Source: Alphaproteobacteria bacterium MedPE-SWcel (GTDB lineage: Bacteria; Pseudomonadota; Alphaproteobacteria; Rhodobacterales; Rhodobacteraceae). From it: DNA of 64,000 nt. Location: contig MPDC01000017.1 in assembly GCA_001874255.1 (NCBI GenBank), positions 38,965 through 102,964 of the forward strand. Direction: 5' to 3'. Of this stretch, positions 34,223-42,059 are shown one piece after another; the stretch's first letter is position 1, and each line of letters opens with the position of its first letter. Made by a program: the position numbers and the translations under genes. The notes beneath the pieces were generated by a model. The model worked only from the letters and a program-made list of their open reading frames with translations, searched no databases and had not been told where the DNA came from.

Positions 34223-35209
34223 ATGACACTTTTTGCACTGGGTCGCAGGGCCCTGCTTGCTGCTGCGGCGGCGACTCTGACACTCTCCAGCCCGGCTCTG
34301 GCGGGCGGCCATCAGGTTCTTGAGAAAATGCACTTCCTGATCCCCGGCGGTGCTGGTGGCGGTTGGGACGGTACGGCTCGAGGTACCGGAGAAGCCCTGA
34401 GCAAAGCGGGCCTGGTCGGCACGGCGTCCTATGAAAATATGTCCGGCGGCGGCGGCGGCAAGGCGATTGGCTACCTGATTGAGAATGCCGACAGCCTTGA
34501 AGATACGCTGATGGTGAATTCCACGCCCATCGTGATCCGGTCCCTGACCGGCGTATTCCCGCAGAGTTTCCGCGACCTGACACTCGTCGCCGGAACAATT
34601 GGCGACTACGCAGCGCTGGTTGTGTCCAAAGACAGCCCGATCAGCTCCATGGAAGAATTCCTCGCGGCCTATCGTGCAGATCCCCGTGGTACGGCCGTGG
34701 GTGGCGGGTCGGTCCCGGGCGGGATGGATCACCTCGTGGCAGCCATGGTCATGGAAGCGGCAGGCGAGGATCCGACCGAGCTGAAATACATCCCCTATGA
34801 TGCGGGTGGCAAGGCGATGGCCGCGTTGCTCTCGGGTGAGATCAAGGCGCTGTCGACCGGTTTCTCCGAAGCCATCGCGCTTGCCGAGGCCGGCGAGGTG
34901 AAGATCCTGGGCGTGACCTCGGATGATCGTGTGCCTGCCTATGACACGGCTCCGACGATGACTGAACAGGGGCTCGACACCACATTCGTGAACTGGCGGG
35001 GTTTCTTTGCGGCTCCGGGCCTGAGCGAGGAGAAACTGACAGCCTATCAGGATGCACTCGCCAAAATGTATGACACGCCGGAATGGGAAGAAGTGCGCGC
35101 CCGCAATGGCTGGGTCAACATTCACAACTCCGGCGATGACTTCCGTGCGTTTCTGGAAGATCAGGAAAAAGCCATTGGTGATCTGATGAAAAAGCTCGGC
35201 TTCCTCTGA
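34223..35209 (+). CDS. tctC: Tripartite tricarboxylate transporter binding protein TctC
   Basis: A 328-residue periplasmic protein of the Bug/TctC family. It has a signal peptide (RRALLAAAAATLTLSSPALA), then MHFLIPGGAGGGWDGTARGTG, the carboxylate-binding loop, and GGSVPGGMDHLVAAM near 180. It captures tri- or dicarboxylates for TctAB. The ORF opens at 34160; ATG 34223 is chosen because GGGAGGAA lies 6-7 bp upstream. A strong hairpin with T-tail follows before tctB. Confidence 0.92.
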   Translation: MTLFALGRRALLAAAAATLTLSSPALAGGHQVLEKMHFLIPGGAGGGWDGTARGTGEALSKAGLVGTASYENMSGGGGGKAIGYLIENADSLEDTLMVNSTPIVIRSLTGVFPQSFRDLTLVAGTIGDYAALVVSKDSPISSMEEFLAAYRADPRGTAVGGGSVPGGMDHLVAAMVMEAAGEDPTELKYIPYDAGGKAMAALLSGEIKALSTGFSEAIALAEAGEVKILGVTSDDRVPAYDTAPTMTEQGLDTTFVNWRGFFAAPGLSEEKLTAYQDALAKMYDTPEWEEVRARNGWVNIHNSGDDFRAFLEDQEKAIGDLMKKLGFL

Positions 35210-35227
35210 GGCGGATCTTTCACGTCT

Positions 35228-35260
35228 GGTCCGGCACCGTGATTGGGTGCCGGACCTTTT
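35228..35260 (+). terminator. Attenuating terminator between tctC and tctB
   Basis: GGTCCGGCACC and GGTGCCGGACC form a perfect 11-bp stem followed by TTTT, 19 bp after the tctC stop. tctB starts 31 bp further on. This should stop most transcripts after tctC and let a fraction through to tctBA, matching the need for excess binding protein. Confidence 0.8.
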
Positions 35261-35290
35261 CCCGAATGCATTCTAAAACAGGAGGCGATC

Positions 35291-35776
35291 ATGGCGCTTG
35301 ACCGTTGGATCGCGCTGATCATTCTCGGTATCGCTTTGGCCTACGGCTATGCGGCCTATTTCACCATGGACCAGCTTCTGCCGCCCTTCATGCAGCGCAA
35401 TCCGATCTGGCCAAGCACTTTTCCAAAGGTTCTGGCTGTGATGGCAATTGTCACGTCGCTGGTGATCCTGCTCGGTTTGGAAAAACCAAGTGGCGAGGTC
35501 GCGACACCCGACATCGATTACCGGCGACTGGGCGATTACAAGATCGGGCAGGCCGCGTGCCTCCTTGGGTTGATGGTGGCCTATGCGCTGCTTTTGCGCC
35601 CGGCCGGCTTCTTGCTGTCCACGGCCGGGTTCCTGACAATTGGGGGGATGATCCTGGGCGAGCGAAAGCTCTGGGTACTCTGTCCGGTGGCGGCGCTGGC
35701 GACGGGTGTTGTCTGGTATCTGGTTGAAGGGGTGTTGGGCATCTTTCTGCGACCTCTGCCTTTCTTTCTCGGATAA
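35291..35776 (+). CDS. tctB: Tripartite tricarboxylate transporter small subunit TctB
   Basis: A 161-residue protein with four hydrophobic segments (IALIILGIALAYGYAAYF, FPKVLAVMAIVTSLVILLGL, IGQAACLLGLMVAYALLL, LCPVAALATGVVWYLVEGVL), the size and topology of TctB (DUF1468). The ATG at 35291 has GGAGG upstream. It is the small membrane partner of TctA, encoded 12 bp downstream. Confidence 0.9.
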   Translation: MALDRWIALIILGIALAYGYAAYFTMDQLLPPFMQRNPIWPSTFPKVLAVMAIVTSLVILLGLEKPSGEVATPDIDYRRLGDYKIGQAACLLGLMVAYALLLRPAGFLLSTAGFLTIGGMILGERKLWVLCPVAALATGVVWYLVEGVLGIFLRPLPFFLG

Positions 35777-35788
35777 ACGGAGAGTACG

Positions 35789-37309
35789 ATGCTTGAAGGT
35801 TTGACGATCGGCCTTTCCACGGCCTTTTCAATCACGAATATCCTCATGGTGATCGGCGGATGTTTGATCGGGACATTCATTGGTATGCTGCCGGGCCTCG
35901 GCCCGATGTCGATCATTGCGATCATGATTCCGGTCGCGATTACTCTGGGCGATCCGTCGGCTGCGCTGATCCTGCTGGCCGGCGTCTATTACGGCGCAAT
36001 CTTCGGCGGCTCCACGTCGTCGATACTGCTCAACGCGCCCGGGGTGGCGGGTACGGTGGCCACCAGTTTCGACGGCTATCCGATGGCGCGCGCGGGCAAA
36101 GCGGGCAAGGCGTTGACCATCGCGGCAATCTCGTCGTTCATGGGCGGGACGATCGGGGCGGTGCTCCTGATGATATTCGCACCGATGTTGTCGACGGTTG
36201 CATTGCTCTTTCACTCGGCGGAGTATTTTGCGCTGATGGTCGTGGGGCTTTCGGCAATTGCCGCATTCGCGGGCACGGGCAATGTGGCAAAGGCGATGAT
36301 GATGACGCTGCTGGGGCTGATGATGGCCACAGTCGGCGAGGGCGCGTTGTTCAACATGCCGCGCTTCACCATGGGGCTGATGGATCTGCAGTCGGGGTTC
36401 AGTTTTATCACGCTGGCAATGGCAATGTTCGCCCTGCCCGAAGCGATCTTCCTGGTGATGAACCCCGCCCGGTCCGCGCAATCTGGCGAAGGCGGAGGCA
36501 AGATCACGGGCCTGCGTATCACCCGCGACGAGGCCCGCAAGATTGCCCCGGTGATCGGGCGCCAGTCCATCCAGGGGTTCTTCATCGGCGTCTTGCCCGG
36601 GGCAGGGGCGACGATTGCCTCTTTTCTGGGATATGCAGTGGAACGCAATATCGCCTCGGAAGAAGAGCAGAAGGAATTCGGCAAAGGCTCCATCAAGGGT
36701 CTGGCGGCACCGGAAACCGCAAATAACGCCGCTTGCACAGGCTCCTTCGTGCCGTTGCTGACACTTGGCATCCCCGGGTCCGGGACGACGGCAATCCTGC
36801 TGGGCGCTCTGATCGCGCTCAACGTGACGCCGGGGCCGCGCCTGATGATCGACAGTCCTCACATCTTCTGGGCTGTCATCATCTCGATGTATATCGGCAA
36901 TCTCGTTCTCCTTGTGCTGAACCTGCCGTTGATCCCCTATATTGCCAAGGTCCTGTCGGTTCCGCGCACCTACCTGATCCCCTTCATTCTGTTCTTTACC
37001 CTGATGGGGTCGTATATCGGGCAGAACAACGCGACTGAATTGTTGATCCTTGTGGGCTTTGGCCTGTGTGCGACGGTCTTGCGGTTCGCAGACTACCCGC
37101 TGGCGCCTCTGCTGATCGGTTTTATTCTTGGTCGGATGCTCGAGGACAACTTTTCGCGCTCGATGCAGATCTATGACGGGGCGGTCTTCATACTGGATCG
37201 TCCGATGACGCTGGGTCTGTTGGTTCTGGCGGTCTTGCTGGTCGTGGTCCCAAGCTACCGCGCGCGGCGCGCCCGTGCCCGCGCAGCCGGGGTGGCCGAT
37301 GGGGACTAA
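35789..37309 (+). CDS. tctA: Tripartite tricarboxylate transporter large subunit TctA
   Basis: A 506-residue membrane protein with 11-12 predicted segments. Family signatures are GTFIGMLPGLGPMSIIAI, YYGAIFGGSTSSILLN and GVLPGAGATIASFLGYAVER; the last two are the duplicated TctA motifs. It is the ion-coupled permease for citrate or similar acids. It overlaps the CoA-transferase gene by 11 bp, linking transport directly to metabolism. Confidence 0.95.
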   Translation: MLEGLTIGLSTAFSITNILMVIGGCLIGTFIGMLPGLGPMSIIAIMIPVAITLGDPSAALILLAGVYYGAIFGGSTSSILLNAPGVAGTVATSFDGYPMARAGKAGKALTIAAISSFMGGTIGAVLLMIFAPMLSTVALLFHSAEYFALMVVGLSAIAAFAGTGNVAKAMMMTLLGLMMATVGEGALFNMPRFTMGLMDLQSGFSFITLAMAMFALPEAIFLVMNPARSAQSGEGGGKITGLRITRDEARKIAPVIGRQSIQGFFIGVLPGAGATIASFLGYAVERNIASEEEQKEFGKGSIKGLAAPETANNAACTGSFVPLLTLGIPGSGTTAILLGALIALNVTPGPRLMIDSPHIFWAVIISMYIGNLVLLVLNLPLIPYIAKVLSVPRTYLIPFILFFTLMGSYIGQNNATELLILVGFGLCATVLRFADYPLAPLLIGFILGRMLEDNFSRSMQIYDGAVFILDRPMTLGLLVLAVLLVVVPSYRARRARARAAGVADGD

Positions 37310-38486
37310 GCCGCTCTCGGGTATCCGGGTTCTGGATCTGACCAATGTGCTTGCCGGGCCATATTGCTGTTATCAGCTGGCTCTGATGGGGGCAGAGGTC
37401 ATCAAGGTCGAACGCCCGGGGACCGGCGACCTGGCACGCCAGCTGGGTGCCGATCCGGACCGGAATGCGGCCCTCATGGGGGTCAGCTTTCTGGCCCAGA
37501 ATGCGCAAAAGAAATCGGTCACGCTCAACATGAAGACCGAGCAGGGCAAGGCGTTGTTGCGGCGCCTCGTCCGCACATCCGACGTGTTGGTTGAAAACTT
37601 TCGCCCCGGTGTCATGGCCCGTCTGGGCCTTGAGTATGATGCGCTCCGTTGCGAGAACCCAAACCTGATCTATTGCGCCATCAGTGGTTTTGGCCAGGAC
37701 GGACCCTGGAAGGACAACCCGGCCTATGATCAAATCGTACAGGGCGTGAGTGGCGTCATGTCGGTGACGGGTGACGACAGCAGCGCGCCGCTTCGGGTCG
37801 GCTATCCGCTGGCCGATACGGTGGGCGGCATGACGGCGGCCTTTGCGATTTCCACGGCGCTGAATGATCCCGAGCGGGGCGGCTTTCTGGATATTTCCAT
37901 GACCGAGGCGGTGATCTCCAGCATGGGCTGGGTGGTGTCGAACCATCTGATCGCGGGGCAGCAGCCGGCGGCGCATGGAAATGAGAATACGACCTCTGCC
38001 CCGTCGGGGACCTTTGCCTGTGCCGATGGGCCTATCAACGTTGCAGCCAATCGCGACGAGCAATGGCAATCCATGGCGCAACATCTTGGTCGGGGCGATC
38101 TTCTGGCGCATCCCGACTATGCCACGCGCGAAGACCGCAAGCGCAACCGACATATGTTGCGGGCGGAACTCGAGGATGTCTTGCGGAGACGGCCTGCGGC
38201 GGACTGGGTCGAGGAACTCAACGCGCTTGGGGTGCCGGCTGGGCCAGTTCTGACGGTGCCGCAAATCCTGCGCGAACCGCAGGTCAGGAACCGGGGTCTT
38301 GTGGCCGAGGTTGAAACACCTGACGGTGTTCTGGCACTGACCGGATCGCCGCTGCGATTTGGCGCCTTCCGGCCTGTTCCGGAAACGGCGCCACCTGCGC
38401 TTGGCGCTGACAACGATCAGATCTGGAGTGACCTTGGCCTGTCCGCAGATGAGATCGAAACCCTGAGGCAGGAGCACGTGATATGA
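37299..38486 (+). CDS. CaiB/BaiF family III CoA-transferase
   Basis: A 395-residue cytoplasmic enzyme. It starts GIRVLDLTNVLAGPYCCYQLALMGAEVIKVE and contains LVENFRPGVMARLGL near residue 110, CAISGFGQDGPW near 125 and AYDQIVQGVSG near 142, whose Asp is the expected catalytic residue of the family. It transfers CoA between carboxylic acids. ATG 37299 lies within the tctA end. It is followed by a citryl-CoA lyase-like gene with ATGA overlap, so the acceptor is probably citrate or an analogue taken up by TctABC. Confidence 0.92.
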   Translation: MGTKPLSGIRVLDLTNVLAGPYCCYQLALMGAEVIKVERPGTGDLARQLGADPDRNAALMGVSFLAQNAQKKSVTLNMKTEQGKALLRRLVRTSDVLVENFRPGVMARLGLEYDALRCENPNLIYCAISGFGQDGPWKDNPAYDQIVQGVSGVMSVTGDDSSAPLRVGYPLADTVGGMTAAFAISTALNDPERGGFLDISMTEAVISSMGWVVSNHLIAGQQPAAHGNENTTSAPSGTFACADGPINVAANRDEQWQSMAQHLGRGDLLAHPDYATREDRKRNRHMLRAELEDVLRRRPAADWVEELNALGVPAGPVLTVPQILREPQVRNRGLVAEVETPDGVLALTGSPLRFGAFRPVPETAPPALGADNDQIWSDLGLSADEIETLRQEHVI

Positions 38487-39250
38487 GTGATGTCAGCGAT
38501 TGGTGGCGAACGTCGATTATTGACATGGAGCCGGGCAGGATTGCGCTGCGGGGCACGCCAATTCAGGACTTGATCGGGACAGTCGGTTTTGCCGAGATGA
38601 TCTGGCTGATGGTGCGGGGCGACCGACCGACGCCGGATCAGGCCTGTCTGTTCGAAGCGGCGCTTGTGTCCGCTGTGGATCATGGCCCGCAGGCCCCTTC
38701 CATCGCCGCGGCGCGCATGGCGGTGACCTGTGGCTTGCCGCTCAACAATGCCATGGCGAGTGCGGTCAATATGCTGGGCAATGTCCATGGTGGTGCCGGT
38801 CAACAGGCGGTAGAGCTCTATCACCATGTGGCGGAGGCGCCGGATGGTCTACCCAAGGCTCTTGATAGGTGGCGGGCCACGCATGGAAAAATCGTACCGG
38901 GGTTTGGTCACAGGTTTCACAAACCCACCGATCCCCGCGCCCCAAGATTGATGGAGCTGGTTCGTGATGCCGCCGCCAAGGGGGCGGTCTCTGGCAATTT
39001 TGCCGATATAGGAGAAGCAATCGAAGCGCAGATTACGATGGAAAAAGGGCGGCCGGTGCCGATGAATATCGATGGCGCGACTGCGGTGATCTATGCTGAG
39101 CTTGGGTTCGCCCCGCCACTTGCGCGTGGACTTTTTTGTTTGTCGCGCTCTGTTGGCATTCTTGCTCATGCTTGGGAACAACAACAACAGGGCGGGCGCA
39201 ACAAAGGACCGACGCCACCCAAATACCGATGGACATATGAAGGCACATGA
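38483..39250 (+). CDS. Citryl-CoA lyase-like protein (short citrate synthase family)
   Basis: A 255-residue protein of the citrate synthase fold that is about 120-170 residues shorter than true citrate synthases. The three catalytic positions are present: His in GNVHGGAGQQA, His in GFGHRFHK and Asp in PMNIDGATAVIY. Short members of this kind cleave citryl-CoA to acetyl-CoA and oxaloacetate, or act on related CoA esters. Coupled to the CoA-transferase by ATGA and overlapping the AbrB-like gene by 14 bp. This gives an uptake-activation-cleavage series with tctCBA. Confidence 0.85.
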   Translation: MSDVSDWWRTSIIDMEPGRIALRGTPIQDLIGTVGFAEMIWLMVRGDRPTPDQACLFEAALVSAVDHGPQAPSIAAARMAVTCGLPLNNAMASAVNMLGNVHGGAGQQAVELYHHVAEAPDGLPKALDRWRATHGKIVPGFGHRFHKPTDPRAPRLMELVRDAAAKGAVSGNFADIGEAIEAQITMEKGRPVPMNIDGATAVIYAELGFAPPLARGLFCLSRSVGILAHAWEQQQQGGRNKGPTPPKYRWTYEGT

Positions 39251-40277
39251 CGCATTTCGCCTGATCGTCACCATTTGCGTGGCGCTTTCGGGAACAGTTA
39301 TTTTTGAACTGATCGGATTTCCTGCCGCCCCTCTGACAGGGGCTGCTGCCGCCATTTCCGTGGCCGCAATCGCTGGCCTGCCGGTTCATGTGCCGGATTG
39401 GCTGCGGACAACGGCATTTGTCTTGCTGGGCATCAACATCGGCAGCACGGTCACGTCCGAGATGCTGCAGACTGCCCTGAACTGGCCGATCACCATTGCC
39501 ATTCTGTCACTGAGCCTGTTTGTGTCGCTTCAGATCTCACGCCTGGGCCTGGAGCGATGGATGGGGTTCAACTCTCGGGATTCCGTGTTGGCGGCGGCGC
39601 CCGGACACCTCAGTTATGTGTTGGCGTTGTCGATCAGCGACAATGGCCAGACCTCACGTATCGCAGTGGTCCAGAGCGTCCGGGTCTTGTTCCTCACGCT
39701 CTGTGTGCCGGTGCTCGTGGCCACCGTTTTTGGCGCAAGCGGCGTGATATTGGTGGCGCAGCACGTTTTGGTGCCCTGGGCGCTCTTGTTGCTGCTTGGG
39801 GTGACCCTTCTCGTCGGAGCCGTATTTGTTCGCCTCAATGTCCCCGCAGCCTATCTGTTGGCTGGAATTTTATGCAGCGCGCTGGGCCATGTGTTTTCCA
39901 TTACGCCGGGGCGTCCCCCCGAGGTTGCGACCTATCTGGCATTTCTGGTGATGGGCACCTTGATCGGGTCACGCTTCGTGGGCCAGAGCCTGTCCGGATT
40001 GCGGAAAGACTTCGTTGCAGGGCTTTGGGTGACCGCGATCAATGTGGTGATCACGCTGCTGAGCATTGCCCTGTGCATGAGCTTCATGGGACTGCCGCCG
40101 GCTCTGCTGATCGTCGCCTTTTCTCCCGGAGGGGTCGAAGCGATGGCGGCGATTGCCGTCACACTCGGCCTCGATCCGGCCTTTGTCGCGGCGCATCACG
40201 TGATGAGGCTTTTGATACTCACCGGTCTCATTCCTTGGATGCTGCATGCGGCCAGACGCAACAGCGGCGTGTCATAG
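39237..40277 (+). CDS. AbrB-family integral membrane protein
   Basis: A 346-residue membrane protein with 9-10 hydrophobic segments and two internal repeats (IGFPAAPLTGAAAAISVAA and LNVPAAYLLAGILCSALG), each with the PAxxLxG motif of the AbrB membrane family (PF05145-like). It is not related to the AbrB DNA-binding regulator despite the name. Relatives are suspected transporters or permease regulators. It is the last gene of the tricarboxylate operon, so a role in moving a product or substrate of the pathway is possible. Confidence 0.8.
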   Translation: MKAHDAFRLIVTICVALSGTVIFELIGFPAAPLTGAAAAISVAAIAGLPVHVPDWLRTTAFVLLGINIGSTVTSEMLQTALNWPITIAILSLSLFVSLQISRLGLERWMGFNSRDSVLAAAPGHLSYVLALSISDNGQTSRIAVVQSVRVLFLTLCVPVLVATVFGASGVILVAQHVLVPWALLLLLGVTLLVGAVFVRLNVPAAYLLAGILCSALGHVFSITPGRPPEVATYLAFLVMGTLIGSRFVGQSLSGLRKDFVAGLWVTAINVVITLLSIALCMSFMGLPPALLIVAFSPGGVEAMAAIAVTLGLDPAFVAAHHVMRLLILTGLIPWMLHAARRNSGVS

Positions 40278-40281
40278 AAAA

Positions 40282-40311
40282 CGCCCCGGCAACAATGATG
40301 CTGTCGGGGCG
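40282..40311. terminator. Hairpin between convergent AbrB-like and entericidin genes
   Basis: CGCCCCG (40282-40288) pairs with CGGGGCG (40305-40311) just after the AbrB-like stop codon. The gene on the other strand ends at 40340. It may serve as a shared bidirectional terminator. The stem is only 7 bp with a 16-base loop and no T-run. Confidence 0.5.
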
Positions 40312-40339
40312 ATGCCTGTCAGATCGCTGGATAAAGGAT

Positions 40340-40477
40340 CTATTGGCCGCTCTGAGCGTCCTGTGCTTCCTGTTCAATTCCTGCGCCGAGAGCCTCGACA
40401 TCCCGGCCCAGGCCTTCGGTCGTTTCGCAGGCAGACAGAACAGTCAACGCGGCTATCATGAGGCTGAAGATACGCAT
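40340..40477 (-). CDS. Entericidin-like lipoprotein
   Basis: A 45-residue lipoprotein precursor, MRIFSLMIAALTVLSACETTEG, with lipobox LSAC. The mature peptide is about 29 residues and amphipathic (GLGRDVEALGAGIEQEA), matching the EcnA/EcnB group. These small membrane lipoproteins are linked to stress-induced lysis or envelope stress. The start at 40477 is preceded by AAGGTGA. It lies 10 bp after the exported-protein gene, whose EcfG-type promoter would also drive it. Confidence 0.8.
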   Translation of the reverse strand: MRIFSLMIAALTVLSACETTEGLGRDVEALGAGIEQEAQDAQSGQ

Positions 40478-40487
40478 GGTCATCACC

Positions 40488-40976
40488 TTATTTGATCTTG
40501 TTGGCGACGTGACTTGCAAACGCGTCAATCATCGCAGTGTAGAAAACATCGCTCTCAACAGTCAGGGATGATGTATCGGTGCCCTCGGGGAAATAGACGT
40601 TGGCCTGATCTGCGGTCACGGTCAGCGTATAGCGCTGGTCGTCCTTGCTCCCCGGCAAATCCACCGACACATCCCCTTGCAGGACGGAACTCGCGATGCC
40701 CAGCTCAGCCTCGAAACCGGAGGCGAGAGACACTGTGTCGATTTCGATGTCAATGTCAGCTGCGTCCTTGGTGCCCTCTTCGGCAATCTGGTTCACCAGT
40801 TGCGCGGCCAGCGCGGTTTTCAGGTCTGTCTCGAGCTCGCCCCAGACTGCGACAGCTTTCGAATTTTCAAGGGCGCTGATGTCGGCCTCGACCTCAATGT
40901 CCTGGACCAGAATCGACGCGCCGGCGGCCGTTGCCATGGAGATAACGAGGGCGGTGGTGCGGATCAGATGAGTCAT
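40488..40976 (-). CDS. Exported hypothetical protein under an EcfG-type promoter
   Basis: A 162-residue protein with an N-terminal signal (LIRTTALVISMATAAGASIL) and an acidic, beta-rich mature region (VQDIEVEADISALENSKAVAV, DAADIDIEIDTVSLASGFEAEL). No family was recognised. The ATG at 40976 with GGAA upstream is preferred to the longer ORF start at 41078, which would cover the promoter. A GGAAC-N16-CGTT promoter on the minus strand at 41028-41052 makes it a probable general-stress gene, followed by entericidin. Confidence 0.75.
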   Translation of the reverse strand: MTHLIRTTALVISMATAAGASILVQDIEVEADISALENSKAVAVWGELETDLKTALAAQLVNQIAEEGTKDAADIDIEIDTVSLASGFEAELGIASSVLQGDVSVDLPGSKDDQRYTLTVTADQANVYFPEGTDTSSLTVESDVFYTAMIDAFASHVANKIK

Positions 40977-41027
40977 CGTTCGGTTCCTTGCTTTTCTTTG
41001 CAACATCCTCTTGGGATCTGCCCGGAC

Positions 41028-41052
41028 AACGGGTGGCGCGGGGAAAAGTTCC
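41028..41052 (-). promoter_or_regulatory. EcfG-type promoter for the exported protein/entericidin unit
   Basis: On the minus strand GGAAC (41052-41048) and CGTT (41031-41028) are separated by exactly 16 bp. This is the -35/-10 pattern of EcfG (general stress sigma factor) promoters. The start codon of the exported protein is 52 bp downstream. Confidence 0.75.
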
Positions 41053-41127
41053 TGATTTGCGGCCAGAAAAATCTGCAATCTCTGCCGCAGCGCTTATTTG
41101 TCATGGAACCATAGGCTGCAATTCAGC

Positions 41128-41152
41128 GGAACAATGAGCCGACCGGCGCGTT
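41128..41152 (+). promoter_or_regulatory. EcfG-type promoter for exoD
   Basis: GGAAC (41128-41132) and CGTT (41149-41152) are separated by 16 bp, matching the EcfG consensus. The exoD-like start codon follows 39 bp downstream. Together with the site at 41028-41052 it forms a divergent pair in one 214-bp gap. Confidence 0.75.
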
Positions 41153-41190
41153 CAATGGTCAAGCCGAAGCCTTTCTGGAAAACGGATCCC

Positions 41191-41778
41191 ATGACACATT
41201 CAACGCGCGCCGTCGAAGACGTTCTCGACAAAACGGAAGAGCTGCTGGACGGAGAAAAGGACTACCTGCATGTCTCGGAGCTGATTGAGGAGTTGGGGAT
41301 GAAATCCATCGCTGCTGTTCTCGTCGCACCGTCTCTTGCCGTCGTGTCGCCCTTGAGCGGCGTGCCCCTGTTTTCCTCGGCATGCGGATTGATCATTGCG
41401 CTGGTGTCTGGGCAAATGTTGATGGGGCGTGAGAACCTCTGGTTGCCCGACTTCCTCTCCCGTCGAGCCGTGTCAGCCAATGCCGCCCACAAGGCCACGC
41501 AGGCGTTGCGCCGCGTCGCGTCCTGGATGGACAGTCTTTTCATGAAGCGGTTTCAGCCGCTGCTTTCGCCGCCCTTCGTGCGCGTCATTCAGGTGATCTG
41601 CATGCTCTGCGGCCTTGCTATGCCGTTTCTCGAAATATTGCCCTTCACCTCCTCCATTCTCGGGGCGGTGGTGGCGCTTCTGGCCGTGTCCATGCTGACC
41701 GGAGACGGGCTGATTGCGCTTTCAACCGTGACGTTTCTCTGTCTCGGCCTGGGCGGGGTCGTGTTCCATTTTTGGTAG
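41191..41778 (+). CDS. exoD: ExoD-family exopolysaccharide synthesis membrane protein
   Basis: A 195-residue inner-membrane protein of the ExoD family. The N-terminus is soluble (DYLHVSELIEELGMKSIAAVLVAPSLAVV), with three to four hydrophobic segments and the conserved PLSGVPLFSSACGLIIALVSGQ region. Relatives affect exopolysaccharide production and alkali tolerance in rhizobia. Start ATG 41191 is chosen because the longer ORF start at 41098 lies upstream of its EcfG-type promoter. It belongs to the local general stress regulon. 41779-42059 downstream shows no supported gene. Confidence 0.85.
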   Translation: MTHSTRAVEDVLDKTEELLDGEKDYLHVSELIEELGMKSIAAVLVAPSLAVVSPLSGVPLFSSACGLIIALVSGQMLMGRENLWLPDFLSRRAVSANAAHKATQALRRVASWMDSLFMKRFQPLLSPPFVRVIQVICMLCGLAMPFLEILPFTSSILGAVVALLAVSMLTGDGLIALSTVTFLCLGLGGVVFHFW

Positions 41779-42059
41779 GTCGGCTGCCGTGCGTCCCCTC
41801 TGACGGATCACACTGATCAAAGGCCGGACCGGAACTGATCCAGCCTTTCTCGCCGTTGGAACTGGCCTATTTCTCGCAATGCCACATCTTGCGCACCGTT
41901 CCGAAATTGCCGACACGAGTCGCATTCGGGCGACGGGACCGGGGAGAAATTTCTAACCACAATACAGGCCTATACTGCGCACCGGACGACAGCGCCCGGC
42001 ATAGCTGCAGCGGCCCAAATGACAGTGAGACCGCCACCCTGTGATCTGCCGTGTCCCGC

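Noticed and set aside
35828-37345. 505-codon minus-strand ORF opposite tctA
   Set aside because: It mirrors the codon pattern of the membrane protein gene and gives an extremely His/Arg/Gln-rich sequence without hydrophobic structure.
37188-38477. 429-codon minus-strand ORF opposite the CoA-transferase
   Set aside because: Shadow frame; the plus-strand protein has all family III CoA-transferase motifs.
41840-41880. GGAAC followed by CGTT near 41842 as another EcfG promoter
   Set aside because: The spacing is about 18 bp rather than 16-17 and no gene follows in a suitable position.
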